Shown here one piece after another: positions 33,445 through 43,294 of a stretch of DNA of 64,000 nucleotides. A program made the position numbers and the translations under genes. The notes below the pieces were generated by a model, which was not told the origin of the DNA, ran no database searches, and saw nothing but the letters and a program-made list of their open reading frames with translations. The DNA lies in NCBI RefSeq assembly GCF_001757105.1, contig NZ_MDHN01000013.1, forward strand, positions 124,001 to 188,000. Direction: 5' to 3'. This DNA is from Alteromonas confluentis. Lineage in GTDB: Bacteria > Pseudomonadota > Gammaproteobacteria > Enterobacterales > Alteromonadaceae. Numbering within the stretch: the first letter of the stretch is position 1; each line of letters opens with the position of its first letter.

Positions 33445-33510
33445 TTGTACTCCTGAAATGATTTTCTGGTAATAATGCTACCGGTGGCATTCGTAAAAAG
33501 GGCGAATGCC
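33445..33510 (+). promoter_or_regulatory. Promoter, operator and leader hairpin of the TonB receptor gene
   Basis: TTGTAC (33445-33450) and TAATAAT (33470-33476, spacer 19) form a weak promoter. An 18-bp palindrome AATGCTACCGGTGGCATT (33474-33491) overlaps the -10 and start site, a position suited to repression. Its right half also pairs with CGAATGCC at 33503-33510 (8-bp stem with GGCATTCG at 33486-33493), giving a leader hairpin just before the ribosome site. Confidence 0.6.
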
Positions 33511-33536
33511 GGGAAACACAATAAGGAGTGCAGGAC

Positions 33537-36500
33537 ATGAAAGTGTATAAATGGACAGCACTGGCAGTGGCGATATCATCGGCATTTCCGGCTCTGGCAC
33601 AAATCCCTCAAGAACAAGAAAAAGCACAACAAGAACAGCAACCGCAAACCATTCAGCAGCAGACTGAAGCCGCGGCAGACGACAACGACATTGAAATTGT
33701 AGAAGTAAAAGGCGTTAAACAAGCCGACCTTAAAGCGCGAGATCTGGAGCGAATGAAAAATGGCTTCAGCTCAGTAATATCAACCGATGATCTTGGTAAC
33801 TTCGTCGACCAGAACGTAGCCGAATCATTACGACGTTTGCCCGGCGTTACCTTACAACGCTCAGAAGGTGAAGGTAAGTTTGTTACGGTGCGTGGCCTCG
33901 GTCCGGGGTTCGTATCGGTAAACATGAACGGCTCACAAATGTCCGGCGCTGGCGAAGAGCGTAAGGTTGGCCTAGATGCCCTGCCCGCTGATTTGCTCGG
34001 GACCATAGAAGTACTTAAAACCCTGACACCCGATCAGAACCTAAATTCTATCGGTGGCACAGTCAACGTAAAAGCCATATCAGCGTTTGACCGCGGTAAA
34101 GATACCCTGAAAATGCGTATTCAGGATGCGTACTCGGAGGCCCGTGGCGAGCATTCTCCTAAATTCAGCTTTGATGGCACCCAACTGTTTCTTGGCGATA
34201 CGCTGGGGATCGGTTTCGCCGTTTCTCATGAAGATAGAAAAACCCAAATTGATGAGACCCGCCATCATAGCTCCAATGAGATGAAATTCTATCGCGCGGA
34301 TTTGGGTCTTACCGACGAACAAATTGCGGCAGGTGATGAAATTCTCGCTCCGGCACAGCTAGAATACCGTCGCGAAGTGGCCGGACGTACCCGTCAGGCT
34401 GCAGCGTTAAATATCGAATACCGTCCTGATCCTGATAATTACTACTTCGCAAAAGGCACCTATACCCAATTCGAAGATGATGATCTGGCACTCCGTGAGT
34501 TCTATGACTTTCAGGATGCTGGCTCTGTGGGTAATGGTGAAATTGTTTATGTGAACGGACAAACAAAGGAATTCATTTTAAGCGACATCGATGTATTCCA
34601 TCAGCAGTTCATCCAGGAAAGTGAAAATAAAACCATCACTTTCAGCCTGGGCGGTGAAAACCGGTTCGCTGATAGGTTTGTGTTCGATTACGAATACGCC
34701 CAGTCGCGCTCAGAGGAAGATTCTCGCGGTGACCGTCGTGTGCAGTTTCGCGAACGCGATCTTATCGTTTATGGCCAGGGCATGCGTGACAACATTCGCG
34801 CCCGGGTGCTGTCTCCAGATGAAGCGGCGCAGATTGCCGGTCTGACATACGACCCTGAAGACAGTATTTTTGGCACCTCTGGCAGCGGCGATGGTTCAGA
34901 TTTAGCGAATTATCAATTCGATAATCTGTTTTTAGAAGACGGTTTACGTACCGATGAAATTAAAACCGTAAACCTCAATCTGCGCGCGGATGTGTACAGC
35001 GACTGGCTGAATTATGTGAAAGTTGGTGCGCAGTTTTCTGAACGCGATCATATCCGTGATAAAGACCGCTGGAGTTTCGACCCGTCGGCCAGTGATTGTA
35101 GTGATGATGCCTGTGTGGAAGTGGTTAACTCCAACCTGGCCGATTACAACACCGCCATTCCTGCAGATAGTCAATTCCAGCTACCTTTTGAAAGTCGTGA
35201 AACCGTGGATGACATGGTTGCAGCTGTCCGTCAAACGGTAGATGTCGCGACCAATGGTGAAGTGTCCATTGAGAGCACGAAAGGCGATTACACCATCGTG
35301 GAAGACACCAGAGCGGTTTACGGCATGGTGGAAATTCCAATCGGCATGGATGCGACCCTCATCACCGGTGTGCGCTGGGCTGAAACCGAGTTTTCATCCA
35401 CCGGCTTTATGTCGCTGGAAAATGACGACTTTGAATTTAATGGCGCCGGCGCCGGTACGCTAGATATTGCTATTCCATTACCGGAAGCGTCTATCAAATA
35501 CAGTGAGTTCTTTCCCAGTGCGCACCTGAAATGGGAAGCTTCGGAAGATATTCTGGTGCGTGCAGCCGTGTGGACCAGTTATACCCGTCCATCGTTCAAA
35601 CAGGCCCGTGGCTACGCGATATTCGACAGCGACATCGAGCTATGTCCGCCGGGTTCCGATGACTGTGATGACAGTTCGGGTGGTGCGTCGTTACAGCAAT
35701 TGAGTCAGTTTGTACTGGCGTCCGATAACGCGTTGGATGTGGGTAACCCGAACCTGCTGGCAATGACCTCCATCAACTACGATGCATCCATCGGCTGGTA
35801 TCCGTCGGAAGATTTGTTCATGGAAGCCGCCATCTTCTACAAAGACATTGATAATTTCATTGTTGATGTAAATGGCGTTGGTATGGCTATTGATCAGCTA
35901 CCGCTGACTCTGCCGGTGAATCAGGTCACGGAATTTGTTATTCCGCAAAACCTCTATCTTGATGAAATCAATATCACGATTAACGGTGATAAAGCTACGG
36001 TGTACGGGATTGAGCTAAGTTACAACCAGTATTTCGACAATGGCTTTTTCCTGCAAAGTAACGCCACTTTCCTCGACAGTGATGCCACGCTGGACCCATC
36101 TATTCGTCAAGGTTCTGTAGCACTGCCAGACCAAGCCGACACCACGTTTAATTTGGTCGTCGGATGGGAAAGTCAGACTTTCTCTGCGCGGTTCATCGGT
36201 AACATCCGTTCGGATGTGCTGGAGCAGATCGGTTCGTGCCCGGCGAATGTGTCGCTGGATGATGCCGCGAACTGCAAAATCTGGGGTGATCAATACCAGG
36301 CTGACGTGAAGAGTCTGGACTTCAAACTGCAGTATGACGTGACTGATAACATCCAGCTTTACTTTGATGCGATTAACCTCACTGACCAGGCTGATCTGCG
36401 CTATTTCGAAGGGAATGCGCAGAGCGGCGGCAATGTTCTTTATCAGAAAGAAGAATTTGGCCGCAGCTATCAGCTGGGAATGAACGTGAAATTCTACTGA
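33537..36500 (+). CDS. TonB-dependent outer-membrane receptor (probable pectin oligosaccharide uptake)
   Basis: About 987 residues: signal peptide, a Gln-rich linker (residues ~27-45), an N-terminal plug domain (FSSVISTDDLGNFVDQNVAESLRRLPGVTLQRSEGEGKF, then TVRGLGPGFVSVNMNG) and a long 22-strand barrel ending in the C-terminal aromatic YQLGMNVKFY. It imports large ligands across the outer membrane using TonB energy. The flanking lyases indicate pectin-derived oligosaccharides as ligand. The ATG at 33537 (AAGGAG 8 nt upstream) is used rather than a GTG at 33528 inside the ribosome site. Confidence 0.93.
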   Translation: MKVYKWTALAVAISSAFPALAQIPQEQEKAQQEQQPQTIQQQTEAAADDNDIEIVEVKGVKQADLKARDLERMKNGFSSVISTDDLGNFVDQNVAESLRRLPGVTLQRSEGEGKFVTVRGLGPGFVSVNMNGSQMSGAGEERKVGLDALPADLLGTIEVLKTLTPDQNLNSIGGTVNVKAISAFDRGKDTLKMRIQDAYSEARGEHSPKFSFDGTQLFLGDTLGIGFAVSHEDRKTQIDETRHHSSNEMKFYRADLGLTDEQIAAGDEILAPAQLEYRREVAGRTRQAAALNIEYRPDPDNYYFAKGTYTQFEDDDLALREFYDFQDAGSVGNGEIVYVNGQTKEFILSDIDVFHQQFIQESENKTITFSLGGENRFADRFVFDYEYAQSRSEEDSRGDRRVQFRERDLIVYGQGMRDNIRARVLSPDEAAQIAGLTYDPEDSIFGTSGSGDGSDLANYQFDNLFLEDGLRTDEIKTVNLNLRADVYSDWLNYVKVGAQFSERDHIRDKDRWSFDPSASDCSDDACVEVVNSNLADYNTAIPADSQFQLPFESRETVDDMVAAVRQTVDVATNGEVSIESTKGDYTIVEDTRAVYGMVEIPIGMDATLITGVRWAETEFSSTGFMSLENDDFEFNGAGAGTLDIAIPLPEASIKYSEFFPSAHLKWEASEDILVRAAVWTSYTRPSFKQARGYAIFDSDIELCPPGSDDCDDSSGGASLQQLSQFVLASDNALDVGNPNLLAMTSINYDASIGWYPSEDLFMEAAIFYKDIDNFIVDVNGVGMAIDQLPLTLPVNQVTEFVIPQNLYLDEINITINGDKATVYGIELSYNQYFDNGFFLQSNATFLDSDATLDPSIRQGSVALPDQADTTFNLVVGWESQTFSARFIGNIRSDVLEQIGSCPANVSLDDAANCKIWGDQYQADVKSLDFKLQYDVTDNIQLYFDAINLTDQADLRYFEGNAQSGGNVLYQKEEFGRSYQLGMNVKFY

Positions 36501-36509
36501 TTTGTCTGA

Positions 36510-36527
36510 GCCGGTGCTTGCACCGGC
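36510..36527. other. Intercistronic hairpin between receptor and lyase genes
   Basis: GCCGGTGC and GCACCGGC form a perfect 8-bp stem with a 2-nt loop, 10 nt after the receptor stop. No T run follows, so it may stabilise or process the mRNA rather than end it. Confidence 0.5.
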
Positions 36528-36602
36528 CAAGCCCTACATTAGCTGGCGCGGACAAACTGAATGGGAACGTGCGCCCGGCAGATTACATGGAGAATGAGTG
36601 TT

Positions 36603-39600
36603 ATGAAACTCACAAAAATAGCAACGGTAGTCAGTGGCATCATGCTACTGTCTGCGTGCGGAGAAAAAAGTACTACAAACGTAACCCTACCGCCTGATCC
36701 GGCGTTGACCGGGGTATTTGTCGACAGCCCCGTTGCGGGCCTTGGTTACCGTTCAGAGTCGGTGGCGAGCGGCACAACAAATGATGCCGGGGAGTTTTCC
36801 TACTTCCGTGGTGAACAACTGACTTTCTTTATCGGCGATCTGGTATTTCCGGATGCGCCGGCGTCCAGCGTAATTTCACCGTTGGATTTATTTGCTACCG
36901 ACAACGCATTCAATCAGTCGGTGGTAAATACCCTCAGACTAATGCAATCGCTGGATACCGACGGTGACCCGTCAAACGGCATTACCATCAGTGCGAATGC
37001 CGCAGCCGCGGCGGAAATGGTGCTAGCCGACGGCGAAACTGTGCAGGATTTCTTTGCTCAGTCTGATGCTGATTTTGCGGCCGACGTAGAAGTATGGCTG
37101 GCCGCGGCTGGTGGTGCCAGCAGTACGCTGGTAGGTAAAGACGCCGCCATCAGTCATTTTGTTGAATACCTTGAAACAGAGCGCGGTACCCTGTTCCCCA
37201 ACACGTTTGACGTAGACCTGTTTGTCGGTTCCGTTTACGCGCCGGTAAGAAGCGGCCGAAACGTAACCCAGAGTGAGTATGCCTTTACCCCAGCAAATGA
37301 AGACAATCTCACCGGCACCTTCACCCAAACCACAACAGAAGGTGAAGTAAGTGGTGAATACCATTTTGATTTTGGTCGTAAAGTGATGGTGCTGACTGTT
37401 GGCGATTCACAAAAGTACTTGATAGCTCGCGCCTTTAACACCGTGAATCAGGTTTATAGTCTGTGCGATGGCAGTGCTGACGATGCGCAAAGTTTGGTTG
37501 GTCAGGTGGAAGCTTGTCTGGCCGCAGACGATCCGATGAGTGCGGTATTTGCCTTCAGTGAAGAGCAGGCCGCAGCAGAGTTTGAACGCCTGGTAGAAGC
37601 CGCAAATTCTGTGCAGGCTGCGCTGGAAGAAAACTTCGATACCGACACCGATACCTTCTTCTCATCGGCTTACAAGCGACTCAGTGAAGAGCCAGATGCT
37701 GGACCGTTGTATATCAAAACGGGCGGCAGTCCGGTTGTAGACCCTACCACTGGCCACCTTATCCTGGAAGGCGATAGATTTAGCATTGGTAATGCAGCGG
37801 CCAATCCATTGGCGAGCACATCAGGTTCCGACACCGTCGGCACGGGTATTTACAACATCAGTGAAGGTTTCACCATCAGCTTCGATGTAATTGCACACAA
37901 CGGTGGCGGTTCGTTCTCACTATATGTTGATAACAACACCACCGGCCAAGATAACTCCGTACACGGTGCAGCGAGTAAATTTGTCAGTATCGGCTTATCC
38001 GGCGATGAACTCGCGCCGGGTAGCCGCTTCACCTACACCTATGTGCCAGGCGCCGATGTTAACGGCGGCGATCCGGCAGCCGATGATGCGAAAATTCTCG
38101 ACCCGACCGTCACCAACAGTTTCTTCCAACTTCGCACCGACTCCAGCGCGGCAATCACACTGGATAACCTGCGTATTGAAACGGTAGCCAGTGCGGTTGA
38201 GCCAGTAGAACCGACACCTGTTGAACCCGAAGAGCCTGAGGTGCCGGTCACTATTCCTCGATTGGGCTTACCGCTTAGCTACAGCCTTGCAGGCATCGGC
38301 GATGATATTTTCTCTGTTGCTTTCGCGTCGGCCGAGGATGCAGAAGGCAACGATGTGCCGCTGTTCGTATCCACCGGTGGTTCTGTCACGCTGGTAGAAA
38401 GCGGTATTCAGCTGGATGGTGGTCGCTTTACGTTGGGTAATACCTATCCGGATAACGTCAGTGCCGCTGACAACACCACCTTGTCTGGTGCGCTGGATTT
38501 AAGCCGCCCTTATAACGTGGTGTTTGATGTGGTTTCCGCCGAAGATACGGAAGGAGACAATAAATTCCAGATTTATGTAGACAACAACACTTCCGGCAGC
38601 GCCAACTCTTATCTTGGTGGCGACTCGCGCTTTTATAATGAGCCGGTAACGTCACTCGTGGCAGGCACTACGGTAACGGTGCCCGGACAGGTGGCCAGCC
38701 AGAACTCCTACCTGCAATTTCGCACCGAAAGCGGCTCTATTGTGGTGATCGACAACATCCGCATCGAATATGTGCAAGCAAACACCTTGCTGGAAGAGAC
38801 CTTTGAAACCGACGTCGACACAATGTTTACCGCGGCGTACAAGAGTACAGACGGTAGTGGTACCGTACCGTTCTACAGCGTGACCGGGGGCGGCAGCGGC
38901 CTGGTTATTTCAGATGGCGAACTGGCTATCGACAGTGCCCGCTTCTCTATCGGTAATACTACGCCAGACGTGGATACCACCGATGCTGATACCGTTACCA
39001 GCGGTATGCTGGATCTCAGTCGTGAATACACCATCAGTATGGATATCGTGTCGGTGGAAGACACGGAAGGAAACAATAACTTCCAGATTTATGCCGACAA
39101 CAACACCAGCAGTAGCGGTAAATCCGTTCATGGTAGTGCGTCGAAGTTCTACAGTGAACAAATTACCGCACTGACACCGGGTCAACGACTTACCATTGAA
39201 GGCTTCATTGCTACCCCATCATCGTTCCTGCAACTGCGAACGGAAAGTGGGGGCAAAGTGGTGATTGATAATCTGGTGATTGCTTACACCGGCGATGCAG
39301 AGCCGCAGGCATTCAGCTGTGCGGATGAACCGGATCTGTATTTCTGTGATGATTTTGCCAGTGGCACTACAGATAACTTCAACTTGATTTCGGATGTATC
39401 AGGCAGTAATGGTCCCCAGGGCGTGTTCGATATTCTCGATGACGACGGCAATAACGTGCTGCGCTACACCGCAGGCGGTGAAGGGGGTGAAATCTTCCTG
39501 CTGAATGAAGCAGCCATGGCGAACGTGCCGGATAGCGGCGATTACTTTGTGGAAGCCCGTATTCGTCCCCGTCAGAACAGTACCACCCGCAATAAGCAAA

Positions 39601-42600
39601 TCTTCCTGTTAGGTCGCTACGACAGCGCAGGAAATTGGTATGGCGGTGGTCTGAATGTGCAGAACTCTTTTTCCAGCACCCAGGTGGAAGTGGCTATGAG
39701 CACTGAGGGCAGCATTGCCCGTCCGGTACAGGCAAAATCGCCTATTCTGCTTGGTGAAGCGGGTGGCACAGATGGCACCTGGTATCGTGTTCGTTTTGAA
39801 ATGATCGGTGAAAACCTTACCGTTTATCTCGATGGCGAAAATATGGGTACCACTACCGATGGCCAGTACACGGCGAAAGGTCTGGTTGGCATGTTCACCA
39901 ATAACCGCTCGTTTGAAATTGACGATGTGAAAATTGGTGACCCGACGATTAAACCGGTACAACTGACCCTAGACTACAAAGATGCCACTTGGGAAACCAC
40001 AACTAGCAGTGATGATCTGTATGTCTACGTGACAGCAATTCAGAACGATGGTGTCACCGACGATACTTTCTCAGTCGTCAGCAGCAATCCTTCTGTGGTG
40101 AACTTGGAAATTGATGGGCCGACAGTGAAGGCGACGCCGGTGGCAGCAGGTACTGCTACCCTGACGTTTACTTCAGGTTCTGATCCCACGTTAAGAAAAA
40201 CCATCGACGTGACGGTGGAGGAAGGTTTCGTTATGCCAACTGGCACTTACGGCAACCTGACCGGCGATACCATGCCATACGCGGGTAAACAAAACGCGCA
40301 CATTGATACCTCGTTGGCGCTGACATTCGATGATACGCCGGTACTCGGAGATGTGGGGGAGATCCGTATTTACGATGCCGCCGACGATACGCTGGTGGAT
40401 GTGGTCAATGTGGGCGTTGACGAAGACTTTATCGGCTATGCCGGTCAGGAACGTCAGCGCAAGGTGTACTACCGTCCGGTAAGCGTGGATGGTAATACGC
40501 TGATCATTAAGCCGCACAACCACGCGCTAGAATATGGTAAGTCCTATTATGTTGCCATTGCTGATTCTGTGGTTACCAGCGGTACGCTGAACGGTGAAGC
40601 TTTCGTTGGTCTGGGTAAAGACGCCAACTGGTCGTTCTCCACCCGTGAGGCCGCGCCAGAAAGCAATTTGCTGGTGGTGGACGACGATGGCGAGGCTGAC
40701 TTCAGAACCGTACAGGGCGCACTGAACTATGTGATGCAAAGCGTACCGTCTGACGAGGCCGCAACCATTACGGTGATGGCGGGTGAGTACGAAGAAATGA
40801 TGCTGCTGCGTGATCACAACAACGTCACCATTCAGGGTGAGGATCGCGATAACACCATTGTTTATTACAACAACTTCGAGAGCTTCAACAGCGGCAGCGG
40901 AAAGAGTGAAGCGCCGGGCACCGGTACGCCTTCTGGTGGTCGTAGTGTGTTCCTCATTGAAGGCGTGGATAACCTTGTTCTGAATAACTTCACCTTGAAG
41001 AATAGCCATATCCGTGACAATCAGTACTCGAATCAGGCTGAAACTCTGTACTTCAACAGTGATAGTGGCCGCCTGACAGCCACCAACATGAACTTCATCA
41101 GTGAGCAAGACACCTTGCTGCTGAAAGGCTACAGTTGGTTCTATCAGTCGTTGATTGCCGGTAACGTCGACTTTATCTGGGGCTACGTGAACACCGCGCT
41201 GTTTGAGGAAAGTGAAATCCGTACCATTGGTGATTCCAAGAACGGTGATCCAACCCAGGATACCGCTGGTGGCTATGTGCTGCAGGCCCGGGTGCCAGAC
41301 ATTAACAACAAAGGGTTTATTTTCCTGAACAGTGAATTTACCCATGGTCCGGGCCCTCTTGGCAACGATGTGCTGGACAACTCTACTTACATCGCCCGCA
41401 GCGGTGGCAGCAGCAGTTACTTCGATAACATCACGCTGATCAACAACCGCTTTGACACCCATATTGCAGATATTGGCTGGGCGGGTGAAGGTATCAATAG
41501 TCAGCCTGCGCCGAATCCGAATCCAGCTACCGCAGCTGCTGGCTGGCGAGAATATGGCAGCATGGATATGCAGGGCAATCCGCTGGATTTATCTACCCGT
41601 CAGTTTGGTTATGAGTTGTCTGCCGGCGACGTGACGGCGCTAACAGACCGTAACAGTATCTTTGCTCACTACAACAGCGACGAAGGCTGGACACCCACTC
41701 CGCTAAATGCGCCTGTCATAACGCCAGTGGAGGATGATTTGGCTAACGGCTTTGCCGCATTTAACTTCGATCTTACCGGTGGTGCGGGTGGTACAGTTGT
41801 TACTGTGGACAATGGCGCTGACTTACAGGCCGCACTGAATACCGCTGCCTCTACCAATACGCCGGTAACCGTGTATGTCGATGGTGTTATCACCGACGCT
41901 AATACGGGTGGAACAGGTAGTCCCATTGAAATCCGTGATATGAACGATGTCTCTATTATTGGTGTTGCCGACCGAGGCGAGTTTGACGGTATCGGTATTC
42001 TCATCAAGCGCGCCAACAACGTGATAATTCAGAACCTGAAGATCCACCACGTGTTAACCGAAGGCAAAGATGCCATTGGCATCGAAGGTGACAATGACGG
42101 TTCGACAACCAGTAATATCTGGATTGACCATAACGAGCTGTACAGCACGTTGTCAGTAGACAAAGACTTCTATGACGGCTTGGTAGACAGTAAGCGGGGC
42201 GCGAAAAACATCACTATTTCGTATAACTATCTGCACGATCACTGGAAAGCGTCGCTGCATGGTCATACGGAGTCGGATACCGACAGTGATAACACCGACC
42301 GCTTTATCACCTTCCACCACAACCGTTTTGAGAATATAGAGTCACGTCTGCCGCTGTTCCGCTACGGCTTCGGACACCTATACAATAACTACTACAACGG
42401 TATTTCCTCAACAGCCATCAACTCGCGAATCGGCGCAGAATTGCAAATTGAGCACAATGTGTTTGAGCAAACGCAAAACCCCATTGTGTCGTTCTATTCT
42501 GACGTTATAGGTTACTGGAATACAGCAGGAAACGTGTTCGGGACCGGGGTTACATGGACTGAACCTGATGCTGGTGATGTATCAGCAGGGCCAGATGCTG

Positions 42601-42734
42601 AACCGACTTCCAGTTACACCGTACCTTACGATTATGCGTTGGACGATGCGGGTTCTGTGAAGGTGAAAGTTATTAATCATTCCGGTGTGGGTAAAATTGC
42701 CCAAGACGCTGAGGCTATTCCGGCCGTCGATTAA
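36603..42734 (+). CDS. Giant lipoprotein fusing pectin methylesterase (CE8) and pectate lyase (PL1)
   Basis: About 2043 residues. The lipobox LLSAC is near residue 19. Three related ~170-residue beta-rich modules follow (about 345-526, 556-729 and 731-898), each with a DxDTxFxxAYK-like start, SIGN, a Y(V/A)DNNT strand and FLQLRT(E/D)S. Next come a LamG-like module (~906-1117), a BIG2-like domain (~1119-1209) and an SbsA/Big_5-like domain (~1210-1350). The pectinesterase spans ~1354-1699 with catalytic-type QAETLYF, SEQDTLLLKG and GNVDFIWG. The C-terminal PL1 domain (~1731-1992) shows WIDHNEL, FYDGLVDSKRGAKNITISYNYLHDHWKASLHG and RLPLFRYG. It would demethylate and then cleave pectin at the cell surface. 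The ATG at 36603 gives a clean lipoprotein signal. Confidence 0.92.
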   Translation: MKLTKIATVVSGIMLLSACGEKSTTNVTLPPDPALTGVFVDSPVAGLGYRSESVASGTTNDAGEFSYFRGEQLTFFIGDLVFPDAPASSVISPLDLFATDNAFNQSVVNTLRLMQSLDTDGDPSNGITISANAAAAAEMVLADGETVQDFFAQSDADFAADVEVWLAAAGGASSTLVGKDAAISHFVEYLETERGTLFPNTFDVDLFVGSVYAPVRSGRNVTQSEYAFTPANEDNLTGTFTQTTTEGEVSGEYHFDFGRKVMVLTVGDSQKYLIARAFNTVNQVYSLCDGSADDAQSLVGQVEACLAADDPMSAVFAFSEEQAAAEFERLVEAANSVQAALEENFDTDTDTFFSSAYKRLSEEPDAGPLYIKTGGSPVVDPTTGHLILEGDRFSIGNAAANPLASTSGSDTVGTGIYNISEGFTISFDVIAHNGGGSFSLYVDNNTTGQDNSVHGAASKFVSIGLSGDELAPGSRFTYTYVPGADVNGGDPAADDAKILDPTVTNSFFQLRTDSSAAITLDNLRIETVASAVEPVEPTPVEPEEPEVPVTIPRLGLPLSYSLAGIGDDIFSVAFASAEDAEGNDVPLFVSTGGSVTLVESGIQLDGGRFTLGNTYPDNVSAADNTTLSGALDLSRPYNVVFDVVSAEDTEGDNKFQIYVDNNTSGSANSYLGGDSRFYNEPVTSLVAGTTVTVPGQVASQNSYLQFRTESGSIVVIDNIRIEYVQANTLLEETFETDVDTMFTAAYKSTDGSGTVPFYSVTGGGSGLVISDGELAIDSARFSIGNTTPDVDTTDADTVTSGMLDLSREYTISMDIVSVEDTEGNNNFQIYADNNTSSSGKSVHGSASKFYSEQITALTPGQRLTIEGFIATPSSFLQLRTESGGKVVIDNLVIAYTGDAEPQAFSCADEPDLYFCDDFASGTTDNFNLISDVSGSNGPQGVFDILDDDGNNVLRYTAGGEGGEIFLLNEAAMANVPDSGDYFVEARIRPRQNSTTRNKQIFLLGRYDSAGNWYGGGLNVQNSFSSTQVEVAMSTEGSIARPVQAKSPILLGEAGGTDGTWYRVRFEMIGENLTVYLDGENMGTTTDGQYTAKGLVGMFTNNRSFEIDDVKIGDPTIKPVQLTLDYKDATWETTTSSDDLYVYVTAIQNDGVTDDTFSVVSSNPSVVNLEIDGPTVKATPVAAGTATLTFTSGSDPTLRKTIDVTVEEGFVMPTGTYGNLTGDTMPYAGKQNAHIDTSLALTFDDTPVLGDVGEIRIYDAADDTLVDVVNVGVDEDFIGYAGQERQRKVYYRPVSVDGNTLIIKPHNHALEYGKSYYVAIADSVVTSGTLNGEAFVGLGKDANWSFSTREAAPESNLLVVDDDGEADFRTVQGALNYVMQSVPSDEAATITVMAGEYEEMMLLRDHNNVTIQGEDRDNTIVYYNNFESFNSGSGKSEAPGTGTPSGGRSVFLIEGVDNLVLNNFTLKNSHIRDNQYSNQAETLYFNSDSGRLTATNMNFISEQDTLLLKGYSWFYQSLIAGNVDFIWGYVNTALFEESEIRTIGDSKNGDPTQDTAGGYVLQARVPDINNKGFIFLNSEFTHGPGPLGNDVLDNSTYIARSGGSSSYFDNITLINNRFDTHIADIGWAGEGINSQPAPNPNPATAAAGWREYGSMDMQGNPLDLSTRQFGYELSAGDVTALTDRNSIFAHYNSDEGWTPTPLNAPVITPVEDDLANGFAAFNFDLTGGAGGTVVTVDNGADLQAALNTAASTNTPVTVYVDGVITDANTGGTGSPIEIRDMNDVSIIGVADRGEFDGIGILIKRANNVIIQNLKIHHVLTEGKDAIGIEGDNDGSTTSNIWIDHNELYSTLSVDKDFYDGLVDSKRGAKNITISYNYLHDHWKASLHGHTESDTDSDNTDRFITFHHNRFENIESRLPLFRYGFGHLYNNYYNGISSTAINSRIGAELQIEHNVFEQTQNPIVSFYSDVIGYWNTAGNVFGTGVTWTEPDAGDVSAGPDAEPTSSYTVPYDYALDDAGSVKVKVINHSGVGKIAQDAEAIPAVD

Positions 42735-42757
42735 AATACTCACAACATGGAAGTAGC

Positions 42758-42796
42758 AAACACGCCTCCTGTGGTTTACAGGAGGCGTGTTTTTTT
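42758..42796 (+). terminator. Strong rho-independent terminator ending the pectin locus
   Basis: A 15-bp perfect stem (42758-42772 with 42778-42792, 5-nt loop) runs into a T tract. It lies 24 nt after the giant lyase stop. Confidence 0.95.
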
Positions 42797-42879
42797 ACAT
42801 GTTCTCTAATATAAATCTCTAAACCGGGCAGTCGCTTAGGGAAAATTCAGCATAGATGCTTTTACTTTCACTTACTCTT

Positions 42880-42894
42880 GGTCAATAATTGACC
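42880..42894 (+). promoter_or_regulatory. Palindrome GGTCAAT-A-ATTGACC upstream of the flagellar-like gene
   Basis: A perfect 7-bp inverted repeat with a 1-nt centre, about 60 nt before the start at 42955, shaped like an operator for a dimeric regulator. The regulator is unknown. Confidence 0.45.
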
Positions 42895-42954
42895 TGAGAG
42901 TGTATGAGGTGCAAGTTTGGTGTGGTAGCCAACTTGCTATTAGAGGTATCAGTC

Positions 42955-43287
42955 ATGTCGAGCATTATTGGTAATAATATCAATTCGGCGATTGTGTCTG
43001 GCATGAGCGGAATTCAAAACGCTTATGAGGGAATGACACAGGCTTCCGTAAATTTAGCGCAGCGCGCAGCCCAGACCAGTGTCGAACTTAATGGCACCGG
43101 CGATGTATTGGCTAATGCGTCACTCAATAGTTTGTCTAATGTGCGAAATACACTTCCGCAAAATGTAGGCAGCGTGACCGATGACCTAATTTCGCTGCAA
43201 ATTAACAGTAAGAATGCACTGGCATCTGCCAAGGTTGTCGATACAGCATTCGATACTGTTGGTACGATTATCGACACACTGACTTAA
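42955..43287 (+). CDS. Small protein with flagellar rod/hook-like C-terminal motif
   Basis: A 110-residue protein without signal peptide, rich in Asn/Ser/Ala. The N-terminus ([24 protein letters not shown]) and especially the C-terminus ([32 protein letters not shown]) recall the N- and C-terminal helices of axial flagellar proteins, where 'Q..YxANAKVI.T.D..L..LID' is usual. It may be exported by, or interact with, the flagellar secretion system, but no flagellar genes are in the window. The start is set by AGAGGT upstream of the ATG at 42955. The next gene follows after 7 nt. Confidence 0.6.
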   Translation: MSSIIGNNINSAIVSGMSGIQNAYEGMTQASVNLAQRAAQTSVELNGTGDVLANASLNSLSNVRNTLPQNVGSVTDDLISLQINSKNALASAKVVDTAFDTVGTIIDTLT

Positions 43288-43294
43288 TAACAGT

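Noticed and set aside
40527-41462. 311-codon minus-strand frame opposite the pectinesterase domain
   Set aside because: No ribosome site, no recognisable domain, and fully antisense to a strongly conserved coding region; a frame shadow.
42923-42938. Sigma-54-like sequence TGGTAGCCAACTTGCT upstream of the flagellar-like small gene
   Set aside because: Spacing GG-N10-GC fits, but the implied start near 42949 would fall after the AGAGGT ribosome site and leave a 6-nt leader before the ATG at 42955, so it cannot drive this gene as annotated.
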